Below are positions 55,401-64,000 of a stretch of DNA of 64,000 nt, piece by piece (position 1 is the first letter of the stretch; the number at the start of each line of letters is the position of its first letter). The stretch spans positions 806,001-870,000 of the forward strand of contig JAJQJQ010000020.1 of assembly GCA_028622995.1 (NCBI GenBank), read 5' to 3'. Source of the DNA: Panagrolaimus kolymaensis (lineage: Eukaryota > Nematoda > Chromadorea > Rhabditida > Panagrolaimidae). The notes beneath the pieces were generated by a model. The model saw nothing but the letters and a program-made list of their open reading frames with translations, was not told where the DNA came from and searched no databases. Both the position numbers and the translations under genes were made by a program.

Positions 55401-58076
55401 TCAACATAATACAGTTGAAAAAGAAAACTCAAACAGAGCTGAAATAACTATTACCAAACCCCATGTTTCAGAAAGAACTGAAACAACTTGGCATGTTAGT
55501 AATCATACAAGCTCAAATCATCATACTATGGAATCACCCAAAATTACTGCAAATGGCTACACTAATGGTTATATGGTATCACAAGAATCAAACGATAATC
55601 CCCTTGGGGCTTGGCATAAAATCGAACATCCTTTTGAAACAACAGAAAAAGAATCAGTTACATCTTCTCCAACAGCCAATTATCAAAGTCAAGAACATAA
55701 AGGTATCTGGCATAAAACACATGTAAATCAGCCAGCACGTTCCCTTGTACTTGAAAGAATGCAAGAATTTTCTCCAACAAGAATTCCAAAGCCATTAACA
55801 AATTCACCAACTACTCCATCCAAACCGTTAACCCCCGAATCACCAAAATATGGAATTTTTAATGGAGAAACAAAAATGACTCCACCAAAACCTTCTCCTC
55901 GAACTTATGGAGCCACAACAACCGTATTTAGTACAGGTTATTCACCTCAACCATTGCCTCAAGCAACGCATCATCATTTTATTGCAGCAAAGCCTGCTTC
56001 ACATAACACTTTTATGACTTCTTACACAACTACAAAAAATAATGTTTCGACTCCAGAATCAATCAAATCTCCTCCAAGAACTCCTGGGACAACCGAAAAA
56101 GTTACATGGCGTCGAACCCATGGAAATGAATATGTTCGTGAAATGAGCACCAATTTTAACAGCTAATTCATTTCTTTTTAACTAAAGCTAAAAATCTGCC
56201 ACAATTATTTTGTAAACTCACTCCAAATTATTGTTTTATTTAAATTGTAGTTTAACAAAATAAATATTTATTCTAGCTTTCCCACTGGAAAAGAGCTAAT
56301 CCGAAAATTAATTACTCTTCCTGTCATATTTTAAGATTTAATTGCCGTATCGAAGATCGTAAAAAAAGTTTGTTGATTTTTTAAGATGAAAAATGAGGTT
56401 ATGCAACGATAAGGACTTGACCTCAGCTTCCGGACGAATGACATTCAACTAACCTGTTGCGCGAAAATGGCCACCTATTGAGAAAAAAAAGAGTTATAAG
56501 GATCACTATTGTTTCAACAAAAAGGAAGATTAAATTGCTCCAAAAATAAGCAACTGTATACAATGAAAACCAGAAGACATCGCAGAAAGAGAAAACTTAA
56601 TTTCAAGTGTTTAGGTTGGAGACGAAAACATAACACTTCAACATCCTTCCAAACATTTTGTAAAACCCATAATCAAGATTCCAAATTAAAAACTTACTGT
56701 AAATGTTGTTGTATTTGATGAAAATAAAAGTAGCATCAGGATGATCAACAATTGGCGTTATTTGACCTTCTTCTTCCATATCACTCAAAAGAGGAACAAA
56801 TTTATCAATCACTGACATGTCGATATCTCCACGATAATTGCGAGATATTATCGGCTAAAAAAGAAAAAACATTAATGTGAAAAAAAAATTTAGTTCGATT
56901 TATTATTATTTATTCGAGATTTTGCTTCAAATTCAACTTTTAAAATAAAGAGAAAAATAATATTGGCACAGAATTAAAGCATGAGATTCAATAAATTTGT
57001 GAATTACAAAAGACAAATAACAATAGTTAGGTTTAAAACAAAAATAATTAAAAATGGTAAGCTACAAAAAAATATACAGTCAATTGTTATTCAAGGACAA
57101 ACTTTTACAAAGTTTAACATTAAATCTTAGGACATCCAATTAACCCCCATAGAATTACCGTGACAAATATTTTCTGCATTAGCATTCTTCTCGGCTAAAG
57201 CTTGTTTTAATTCTTCTATCACTAATTCCAATCTCTTCTTTTCAGCTTCTAAGGTCTCAACCTTCCGTTTCAACTCTTCTTCGCGATTCTTCCGCTTTTT
57301 TCTACTAGCTTGGGCAGCCATATTGTTTCGCTCTCGTCTTGCCTTGGATTTTTTTTCTTCTTCAGGAGATTTGAAATTTTTAGAATGCTTAGTAATAGAA
57401 TGAATTGCAGGTTTATCCGAAATAAAATGAGAAGTAGGAATAGCAGCTTGATCCTCTAGTTTCAAATAATCGAATGATGGATGATGCTGTTGGAATGAAT
57501 AAGGATTATAAAAAGATTGTTGATTTTCGATTTGGTTGAAAAAATCATGAGTAATCGAAGGAAATTGAAAAGGTTGCGTATTTGAAGAAATAAAATGACC
57601 AGGAGGTAATGAACTTTGATGCAACATACCTTTTGCCTTTAGGGAAATATAAAACAAAAGCAATAAGAATTTTGACACCTTTTGAAACAAAATTATATTA
57701 AACAAGCTTATTACGCAAGAAATCCACAAACAATCCCTTTCTTTCAAAAATAAAAATGGCAGGTGCTCTATGCCGTAGCACGCCTCTTAGAGGTCATAAA
57801 AACGATCTTCCAAAAGATAAACAGTAGCCAACGCCCGCCTACTGTGAAGAGAGGAAAAGAATGGGTCAAGCTATGGCTGACCAGAGATAGAGTGTAAAAA
57901 ATGGAGAAAAACACCTGGTTGAGTTTTTACGATAATTTTAGATTCAAAACAATGTAATAAAAAGTTAAACTTGAAGCAAAAAATCGAATAAAATGTAATT
58001 ACGAATATACAAAAAAATAAAAAAGCAAACCAACCTTTCCTTTTAAGTCGAGAATAAATAGTGCAGAACATGCCAT
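52460..58076 (-). CDS. AP1M: AP-1 complex mu subunit with two nested genes in its introns
   Basis: Eight exons (58035-58076, 56698-56854, 53757-53918, 53405-53683, 53313-53339, 52942-53168, 52610-52894, 52460-52558) give 425 aa, matching AP-1 mu length. Key segments: [154 protein letters not shown]. The mu-homology domain binds tyrosine sorting signals at the trans-Golgi network. Exon 5 is a 27 nt microexon needed for DKIQFEASGR. Intron 1 (1.2 kb) contains a bZIP ORF on the same strand and intron 2 (2.8 kb) an antisense gene. Nematode homologues are apm-1 and unc-101; I cannot choose between them. Confidence 0.95.
53313..53339 (-). other. 27 nt microexon of AP-1 mu
   Basis: Flanked by TTTATAG acceptor and GTAAGT donor on the minus strand. 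It encodes the core of DKIQFEASGR, which aligns with the DKVLFDNTGR of vertebrate AP1M1 and keeps the frame between exons 4 and 6. Confidence 0.85.
53919..54876. other. AP-1 mu intron 2 segment, promoter of nested gene
   Basis: About 960 bases of intron without coding content, presumably containing the promoter of the nested plus-strand gene. A TTTTATAG acceptor-like site at 54844-54851 precedes its ATG by 25 bases. Confidence 0.4.
54877..56166 (+). CDS. unknown 429-aa protein nested antisense in AP-1 mu intron 2
   Basis: A single open exon from ATG 54877 to TAA 56166 lies wholly inside the AP-1 mu intron 53919-56697 on the opposite strand. No signal peptide or membrane helix. The first about 125 residues look folded (KTFYDSLKEVTIDAEIIIGR, PLEQWESVISDTFPE, YTVVKWEGIEGGEKH). 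The rest is Ser/Thr/Pro/His/Asn-rich and probably disordered, with a short repeat IEENQIEENQIQE and recurring Trp-His words (TTWHVSN, GAWHKIEH, GIWHKTHV). Proline motifs such as RIPKPL and PPKPSPRTYG could bind SH3 or WW domains. A candidate AATAAA is at about 56259. Codon use is coding-like and the 1.29 kb frame in AT-rich DNA is very unlikely by chance. No family recognised. Confidence 0.78.
   Translation: MVATTYHYDNDAYEAYQNNAKMNDIFEQTVIIDKPLSKTFYDSLKEVTIDAEIIIGRRGDIEEIVPLEQWESVISDTFPETQDEEWVIEPEETIYTVVKWEGIEGGEKHIVENKQWKEVSHSPAIHTKYHVSPLDEFDGGNTETKFTFPIEENQIEENQIQESQSKHTTTSQIESQHNTVEKENSNRAEITITKPHVSERTETTWHVSNHTSSNHHTMESPKITANGYTNGYMVSQESNDNPLGAWHKIEHPFETTEKESVTSSPTANYQSQEHKGIWHKTHVNQPARSLVLERMQEFSPTRIPKPLTNSPTTPSKPLTPESPKYGIFNGETKMTPPKPSPRTYGATTTVFSTGYSPQPLPQATHHHFIAAKPASHNTFMTSYTTTKNNVSTPESIKSPPRTPGTTEKVTWRRTHGNEYVREMSTNFNS
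57127..57627 (-). CDS. bZIP transcription factor nested in AP-1 mu intron 1 (same strand)
   Basis: The 166-aa ORF from the ATG at 57627 lies inside AP-1 mu intron 1 (56855-58034). The N-terminal half is Gln/His/Pro/Phe-rich, activation-domain-like. The basic region KARRERNNMAAQASRKKRK has the N-N-x-A-A-x-x-S-R pattern of C/EBP- and PAR-type bZIPs. The zipper places Leu at seven-residue spacing (EELKRKVETLEAEKKRLELV, then IEELKQAL). The open frame extends 40 codons further upstream, but that part is hydrophobic and lies before a CCCTAAAG acceptor, so it is likely noncoding. DNA binding as a dimer is expected; target and partner are unknown. It could use AP-1 mu's promoter through alternative processing, or its own. 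Confidence 0.8.
   Translation of the reverse strand: MLHQSSLPPGHFISSNTQPFQFPSITHDFFNQIENQQSFYNPYSFQQHHPSFDYLKLEDQAAIPTSHFISDKPAIHSITKHSKNFKSPEEEKKSKARRERNNMAAQASRKKRKNREEELKRKVETLEAEKKRLELVIEELKQALAEKNANAENICHGNSMGVNWMS
57762..57882. other. cluster of five small hairpins (possible structured RNA or UTR)
   Basis: Within 121 bases: GTGCT/AGCAC with 9-nt loop (57763-57781), CCTC-TTA-GAGG (57783-57793), ATCTT/AAGAT (57805-57817 approx.), CAGTAG/CTACTG (57822-57844) and GGTC(A)AGC-TATG-GCTGACC (57864-57882). Base composition is much richer in G+C than the surroundings. It lies between the bZIP start and AP-1 mu exon 1. It matches no RNA family I know (not tRNA, U1-U6 or an SL RNA that I can see). 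Confidence 0.35.
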
Positions 58077-58732
58077 GGTTGAATATTAATGTAATAAGAT
58101 GGCAAAATTACCTAAAAACGATACAATGTTAATAAAAGATTAGTCATAATTTAAAGATAGAGGAAACAAAATATCGCGGAAAAGAAGCTAAGGAAATAAT
58201 GGTGTTGACAAATCTTAATTTATTTTGCAACGATCAATATAAGTTCAAACAGACGCTATTTGGGTTATTATAATTGCTATCAATTATAAAAACATGCTTA
58301 TCTTTAACAAATAAAAAAAGCAAATAAAAATTATGAACAGAATGTTGATAAGATAAAAAAGGATTTCTTCAAAATTGCTTTCACTTTTTTTTCTTCGACG
58401 ATGAAAAAATAAATGCAAGCCAGTCGAGCTTTCGCTTTGAGAATCTCCATTGTCAAGGAAACCAACACATTCGATCGACAATGTGGATTTCATTTTTTTT
58501 TTGTTAGTCTCTCTCGCACAAAAACTGGAAAGGATTTTGTTTCTAACTTTGGTATGTAATATTGTTTTTCACCACATGGAAAATGTTCATAACGAAGAGA
58601 CTTAAATTGGATGGAAATAACAATAAAAATAGTTGAAATTGATATTAAACAAAATTTGAGCTTTAAAAACAACAATTTTTTATACACTTTACAAAAAAAA
58701 ATAACAAAACAATAAAAAAACAAAAAATAACA
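58077..58732. other. intergenic, AP-1 mu promoter region
   Basis: About 655 bases between the unknown helical-protein gene (3' end) and AP-1 mu (5' end), both minus strand. A patch at 58430-58490 has higher G+C. No gene supported. Confidence 0.4.
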
Positions 58733-59794
58733 TTAAGCAATGTTTTGGAGGTGAGGATTGTCAAAGACGAGATTCCATTCATCAGGCATTGAAGGAACAA
58801 GAGGAGTAAAAAGATATGATTTCAAACTTTTCAATTCATCAAATCCATCAACAAGCTTTGCATTTTCCTTTTCTACCATGTACTTTTGTTGCATTTCAAC
58901 ATCATTAAGAAACAATTTTGTGTACCGATGAAAAATTTGAAGCATAACCTACCAATTAACAAATAAATAACCTGATATGGTATTTATAAAAGTAACATAC
59001 CTTGAAATTACGATGTTTCATAAGATTGATGTAGCATTTCCATACGTCTTTGTCATCATAATGTCTTGCAAGGTAACTTTCAATTGTTTGAATAGCGTAT
59101 TGATCACCAAATTTAAAAAGGTCTTGTTCTTGAAAATTAGAGACAGAAAGTTTGAAGGCTTGAGCTTTGTGGTATTCTTTCAAAATTTCAGGAGGCATTG
59201 GATGAGCTATAAAATAATGTGATAAAATTCCAACACATATCATAGCAACTAAAATTTAACTTACAAGAATATTTTCCATAGCATTCGTATAAATCGTCCA
59301 AGCGATCATGTGGAAAAGTTAAAGAATTTTCAATAAACTTTAAATGCTTGGTGCTTTTAAAAAGCGGTTCATACATCAAATCATCAGCATAAGGATTTTC
59401 ATAACATCTTTGAAATGGAATTAACCCAGTGTTTGAAGCAATAACATCAAAGAAGATAAACATTCCTTTGAACAAGAAAGGAGAATAAAATTGAGATGCA
59501 ACACGACGAAAATAATCAAAATGTTCTTGATAACCATGCCAATCTTCCATTTGACTAAAATGTGTTTGAATAAACTATAGTTGTATAAATGTTAATAACA
59601 ATAACTTACATTGCTCGAAAGGCCCATAATTCGGGAATAACAGTATGATCCTTTTCAAATGCATCAAAAATTTGTTTCTTTTCTTCAGTGGTTGGAGCTT
59701 CATTGATGGCTTTTAAAAGATTTTTGACAGCATCTTGATAAGCTTCATCAAAGCTAGAAACGTTGATAATTTGATCAGGAGTTAAATTAAACAT
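58733..59794 (-). CDS. unknown alpha-helical cytosolic protein, 298 aa
   Basis: Four exons (59610-59794, 59265-59554, 59001-59206, 58733-58948) join with consistent phases. The product lacks a signal peptide and membrane helix and is rich in aromatic and charged residues in helix-like patterns: FDEAYQDAVKNLLKAINEAP, EEKKQIFDAFEKDH, FDYFRRVASQFYSPFLFKG, YLARHYDDKDVWKCYINLMK, MLQIFHRYTKLFLND. The C-terminus ends in VPSMPDEWNLVFDNP. Paired helices of about 35 residues hint at a TPR/HAT-like solenoid, but no consensus is clear. I do not recognise a family. Splice joints are well supported by frame, so the gene is real even if its role is unknown. Confidence 0.75.
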
Positions 59795-62700
59795 ATTATT
59801 ATTGAAGAAATAGACGAATTACAAAAAACTCTTGAAGTCGTAAATAAACGTAAAAGTTTGATTCGAACATTTTGCTTTTTGTGTTTGCTTGCAGAATGGT
59901 GGAGAATTGTTTTTCTTTGTAAGAATCAGATTATTTTCAAAATTAATGCAATATTTTTTAGGTCCAAAAATATGGAAAGCTATTTATTATTTTCTTCTGT
60001 AGCTTTTTTTATATAATTACATATTATCTTTTGAAATCAATTAATTTGTGCTTTATCTGGACTTTCATCATCAAAAATTTTGCTCATCATTTCATTTTTG
60101 ATTTTATGGAATAGTGTTTGTTGTTTTTATGGGTGCCAGCCACCCTTTCGCTCTATCGCCATTTCATTCATCCTTATTTCGATGTGAAATTGTCCTTTCT
60201 CGTCAACAATTATCCTTTCTTCTGTGTAAAATTTGAATGAGAGAGAAAAACAATATTTCTTTCCACCTTTTTTTTCTCTCGTGTGCTTCAATGTCTCGGT
60301 GATTATAAGATGGTCACACACACATACATTGACGCAAACACGGAAAGAAAAAATCTTTTATTTAATGGCCTTATTTGGATTTGTTTTGATCTTTTTGACA
60401 CTTTAAAAAAAGAAAAAGAAAACTTAAATTTCTCTGATGGTAAACAAAAGATGAAGAAGACATTTAAATCATAATAATATTATTTTTAAAAAAATGTTCA
60501 TGTTGTTAGGCGAATATTACTGCAAAAACAAGAGATACTTCAACCAAAAAAACATTTTTTTATTGTTAAATTCTTTGTCGTCTCAAAAAAGATAACTGAA
60601 GAAAAAAAGAAGTAATGAGTGAAAGATTCGCTTTTATTTTATTGTTATTAAAATGCGGCGGTGGCTGCATCCGACGAGCGGATGATTTCAATTGCTGATA
60701 AATTTAATTAAAAATTTCGTCCTTGAAACAGTTTTTTTCTCTACCTTTTTTTCTGCCTTTACTCCGAGATTTTCTTTTATATAAAAAAGCGAAAAGGTTG
60801 AGAGTGAGTAGTATCCATTTAAAATTAGGTTGTCAAAAAGAGAAAGCCAGGTGGCAAGAAAAATGGAATTAATGAAGCAGAAGGGCTTCAAAATAGATTT
60901 TTTTTGCTATCAAACTCAAAGTAAATGTTTATTTTGATTATGTATTATTGTATTTTATTATATTAGGTTTTTATGATTATCGTATCGTTCAAAGCCTTAT
61001 AACGTTAACAGCTTTAAAGTTGGAACCTTTAAAAAAAGTTTAAAAAATTTTAGTTTGCTCTGTTTTTTATTATTATTATTTTTTCCAAATTTCAATGGGT
61101 TCTAGAAACATCTTCTTTTTTAAACATTTTTCATCAATGATATTGATATTTTTTTATTCAGCACTTTGTTTAACGGTAAATTTTTTTAAAGAAAATTCGT
61201 TTTTTTCCTTTTAAAAAAATCATAAAAACAAACAAAAAATAAGTTTGAAAAAAGTTTTTTTGTTAAAAGATAAAATGTTTGAATAAAATATCCATTTTTG
61301 GACATTGAAAAAATAGAAAAGAAATAGTCTCAAACATGTATGTATGTTAGTAGTGTTATTTATTGTGGACATTTTTTTTTAATTTATAAAAAAGAGGACA
61401 ACAAAAATGGCCACACGGAATTTATTTTTTTTGACGTAAAACTTTTTTTTTTACAGTTTTTTTATTCGAGTCAACTTGTGCCAGTCGTAGAACACGAGTG
61501 ATGACAGTTCTTTTCTTCTTTTTTTTTGGTTTGTTGTTTGATGCACCTCTCTTTTTTCCATGTTGTCCTCAATCACCTTCCTTCTAACTAACTCTCATCC
61601 CATCGACTCTTTTTTGATTGAAGGATTTCCTTTCATTTTTTTGTTTGAAACCATAACCAAAAAATCTTTGATTTTGAATTCTATTTTTCTGAAGAAAAAA
61701 AACATTGAAGGCCAAGGTCAAAAGTTTTTTTAAATTGTTTTTCACCTATATTTTTTTTTTTTTCTCTATCCTTTTCGGCTTTTAAAAAAATTTTCACTAA
61801 AATAAAATACCCGTTAAAAATAATTTTCGATTTTTATGAAAAATAATAACAAAAGAAAAAAAATAAAAATAAAACTTTTGCTTCTTTCTTTTCAAAATAC
61901 CTACGGCGGCGGCGCTTGAATGGATGCTATTGCTGCTGCCCCTGACCTCAATTTCTTCCTGCCGCGTGTGATGATGAGCGCGAAATAAGAGAGTGGAAAA
62001 ATACAACAACAACAAAAAACTTTTTATATCCATCAAGGAAAAAAAAAGCAAGAGCGAAAAACCCATTTAAATCACTTTTTTTTATTCTCGACTTTTTTTT
62101 ACGCAATGCCCGTGAAAGTTTTTATTTATGCCTCCTTTCTGCCTGCCTGCCTCTATGGAAATGAAAAGGTGACGACGACAATGAGAAAGAAAAAGAGGTG
62201 AAAGAAGTCGAAACTGTTTTTAGACACGAGAAAGGAATAATAATAATAAGATGAGAAAGAAAGTGTGCCAATTTATTTTGTTTTTGACAGAATTTTTATG
62301 ATTATTTTTCAATTTTGCGCATCCTTTTCGTCTCTTTTTTTTCTAAAAACCTTTTTTTTCTCCTTCGCATGTTTATTGCCGTGATTTTGTTTTGTTATTG
62401 CCCTTGAAAATAAAATTTTTCAATCAAAAGGTACCCATTTTCTCTCTCTCTCTTTCTATTTCATCGGGTGGCAATAATAATTTTATTATTATGATTTTAT
62501 TTTTCGAGACAACAAACAATAAAATAAATATTTAAATTTTCTTTTATAGATATGGCAGAAAAAATGTTTGTTTTCACTTATTATTTGTTTGAATTTAACT
62601 AAACGAAACGACAATTTTCATTTGAATGCATGCATGGACTTTTTTATTTTATTGTTTTGACGGAAGAAGCTTTTTTTGGAGTGAAACCATGCTTTTAACA

Positions 62701-64000
62701 TTGCTTATTTGGTTTAAGGATTTCTTTCAATTATCGTAATAGTTTTCATTTGGGTTAAATAGAAAATGGAATTAAGCAGCATTAACCAAATTTTATTAAT
62801 TTTTTGTTATAAGACTCCCGGTAAAAGACTTTATATTTTAGATAACTTAAAGATTCGGCTAAAATTGTCGTTGACTTGGACGTTTGATACATATTTTTTG
62901 GTTATTGAAATTCTATCACTTCTAGTTTGTTACTTCTACAGTACCTTTGCATCGCATTTGCCAACTTTCTAATTTCCCATTTCTCAATTCTACTTTTTTT
63001 TTGTGATTTCCAATATTAACCTTGAAACCGAAAGAAGAAGAAGATTCTAAATCATTCATTTTCTTCTAATGACACCATTTTTTCTCTCTCTTTCATTTTT
63101 TTTTATTATTTTGATTGCGCAACTTTCACGCCATTAGATATTTGAAATCTTCCTTATTTGTTTTTTGGTCTTCCGATATATTTTCTTTTCATTCGTATGA
63201 GTCATTGCGAAATTCTAAGAAAAACATGTGAAATCTGTAATTCTTATACGTATGATCACCAACGAATGTTTCAAATTAGCTTTCAAAAAACAAGTTGCAT
63301 ACATTTCAAAAAAGAATGCATGTTTTTGAATGAAGTGGATTCGTGTGATTCAAGTTGGTCCAAATTTTATTATTATTTGTTGTTTGTTATTATTTGTGTT
63401 GTTTTTGCTTTGTATTGGAATTGCATGAAATGTTTCTGAAATCAGTTGATTGGCCCTATCTGAAACATGCTTGAAGAAAGTGTATCGTAATTTTTTAGTT
63501 TAGAAAAATTTATGCTTTGTCCACTTTGTTTTTGAAGCAAATTTTGATTTTAAATTACTGTATTCTTTGAAGGTTTTTGATTTGAGCCTTTTTTGTTCTT
63601 TGAAACCTAAGAATATTCTAACTTTACGGAACTTTAGCCTTTAACTTCTACCGTAGCCATTATTTTCAAGGTTATCTATCGTTTTCCCTATTTTCATTTT
63701 TTCTTTTTACGTACACAATTCCCTTTCCTTTTGCTATTTAAAAATCGGTATAACAATTGGCTCCCAGATTTCTCAATTTCACTTTACTAAATTTTTTAAG
63801 TCTAATATTTGACTTTCGACTTTTGGCATTACTTTTTTTCTTTCTATTTTGTATTTTTGCAATTTTCCCTTCTTGCAATATCTCTCTTAAAATAACTAAT
63901 AGCTTTCGATATTTTTTTCCATCAAAAAGATTTAATGAAAGTTGAGCTTCCATGTTTTTTTAAACAAATGATACAACATTTCTCTCTTAATTTGTTTACT
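59795..64000. other. 4.2 kb gene-poor region, T-rich on the plus strand
   Basis: No gene can be supported. The right two thirds are dominated by T-runs on the plus strand, resembling introns or promoter DNA of a plus-strand gene beyond the window. GC-rich words stand out at 60654-60680 (GCGGCGGTGGCTGC) and 61912-61925 (ACGGCGGCGGCGC), plus a CTGCCTGCCTGCCT repeat near 62138 and a CT repeat near 62440. Short ORFs at 62766-62972 and 63158-63439 lack family content; the second has Cys pairs and one hydrophobic helix and is only a weak candidate. Confidence 0.4.

Noticed and set aside
57628..57747. N-terminal extension of the bZIP ORF
   Set aside because: Hydrophobic sequence unlike the rest, and it precedes an acceptor-like CCCTAAAG; more likely intron or UTR.
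63158..63439. 93-codon plus-strand ORF with Cys residues and one hydrophobic helix
   Set aside because: No recognisable family, no splice or promoter support, and composition like the surrounding T-rich DNA.
1..64000. tRNA, rRNA, spliced-leader RNA, CRISPR arrays
   Set aside because: No T-loop GGTTCRA-type box with a cloverleaf context, no SL-like sequence and no spaced direct-repeat array was noticed by eye; a tRNAscan/Infernal run would be decisive.

Overview
The window reads as a nematode autosome-like segment. It is very AT-rich, with compact multi-exon genes and mostly 45-60 nt introns ending in T-runs plus TAG/CAG. Acceptor-like TTTTAG/TTTCAG sites often lie just before start codons, as expected for spliced-leader trans-splicing. 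It carries a chemosensory serpentine receptor, an innexin, a CYP4-type P450 and a small calponin. A clade IV (Tylenchina-like) species is my inference from composition and intron style. All exon models below were joined by hand from splice sites, reading-frame continuity and protein similarity recalled from memory; no search was run.

Left part (1-20 kb): a 5'-partial single-pass membrane protein with a long TQ-repeat tail (+); a relic receptor exon and an intact serpentine receptor (+); an SLC26 anion transporter (-); a calponin/transgelin-like protein (-); a WDR75-like nucleolar WD-repeat protein (-); a CPTP-type glycolipid transfer protein (-); PNISR (+); and a thioredoxin-fold ER membrane protein (+) with a probable GC-AG intron.

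Middle (20-42.5 kb): a secreted/membrane Ly6-type three-finger protein (-) followed by a 6 kb gene-poor stretch; CYP4-type P450 (+); a tryptophan/glutamine-repeat protein of unknown family (+); CCDC59/Fyv7-like rRNA processing factor (+); AP-3 beta (-); an RRM plus zinc-finger protein (+); HYPK (-); Arp3 (+); a 61 bp hAT-like MITE with perfect 8 bp target duplication; and dynactin p25 (+).

Right part (42.5-64 kb): a 5 kb gene-poor region leading to an innexin (+); a second, intron-less tryptophan/glutamine-repeat paralogue (+); MOCS2A/MoaD (+); and AP-1 mu (-). The AP-1 mu gene spans 5.6 kb because intron 1 holds a same-strand bZIP gene plus a hairpin cluster, and intron 2 holds an antisense 429-aa gene of unknown function. 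An unrecognised helical protein (-) follows, then about 4 kb without a supportable gene.

Most genes are unrelated housekeeping loci (vesicle coats AP-1/AP-3, actin/dynactin, pre-rRNA processing by WDR75 and CCDC59). The best candidate for something undescribed is the W/Q-repeat family at 30.5 and 50.0 kb. Its repeat-rich N-terminus is followed by a conserved C-terminal module, which is partly triplicated in the second copy. Both copies have TATA boxes at matched distances, and the two differ by the exact presence or absence of one intron.
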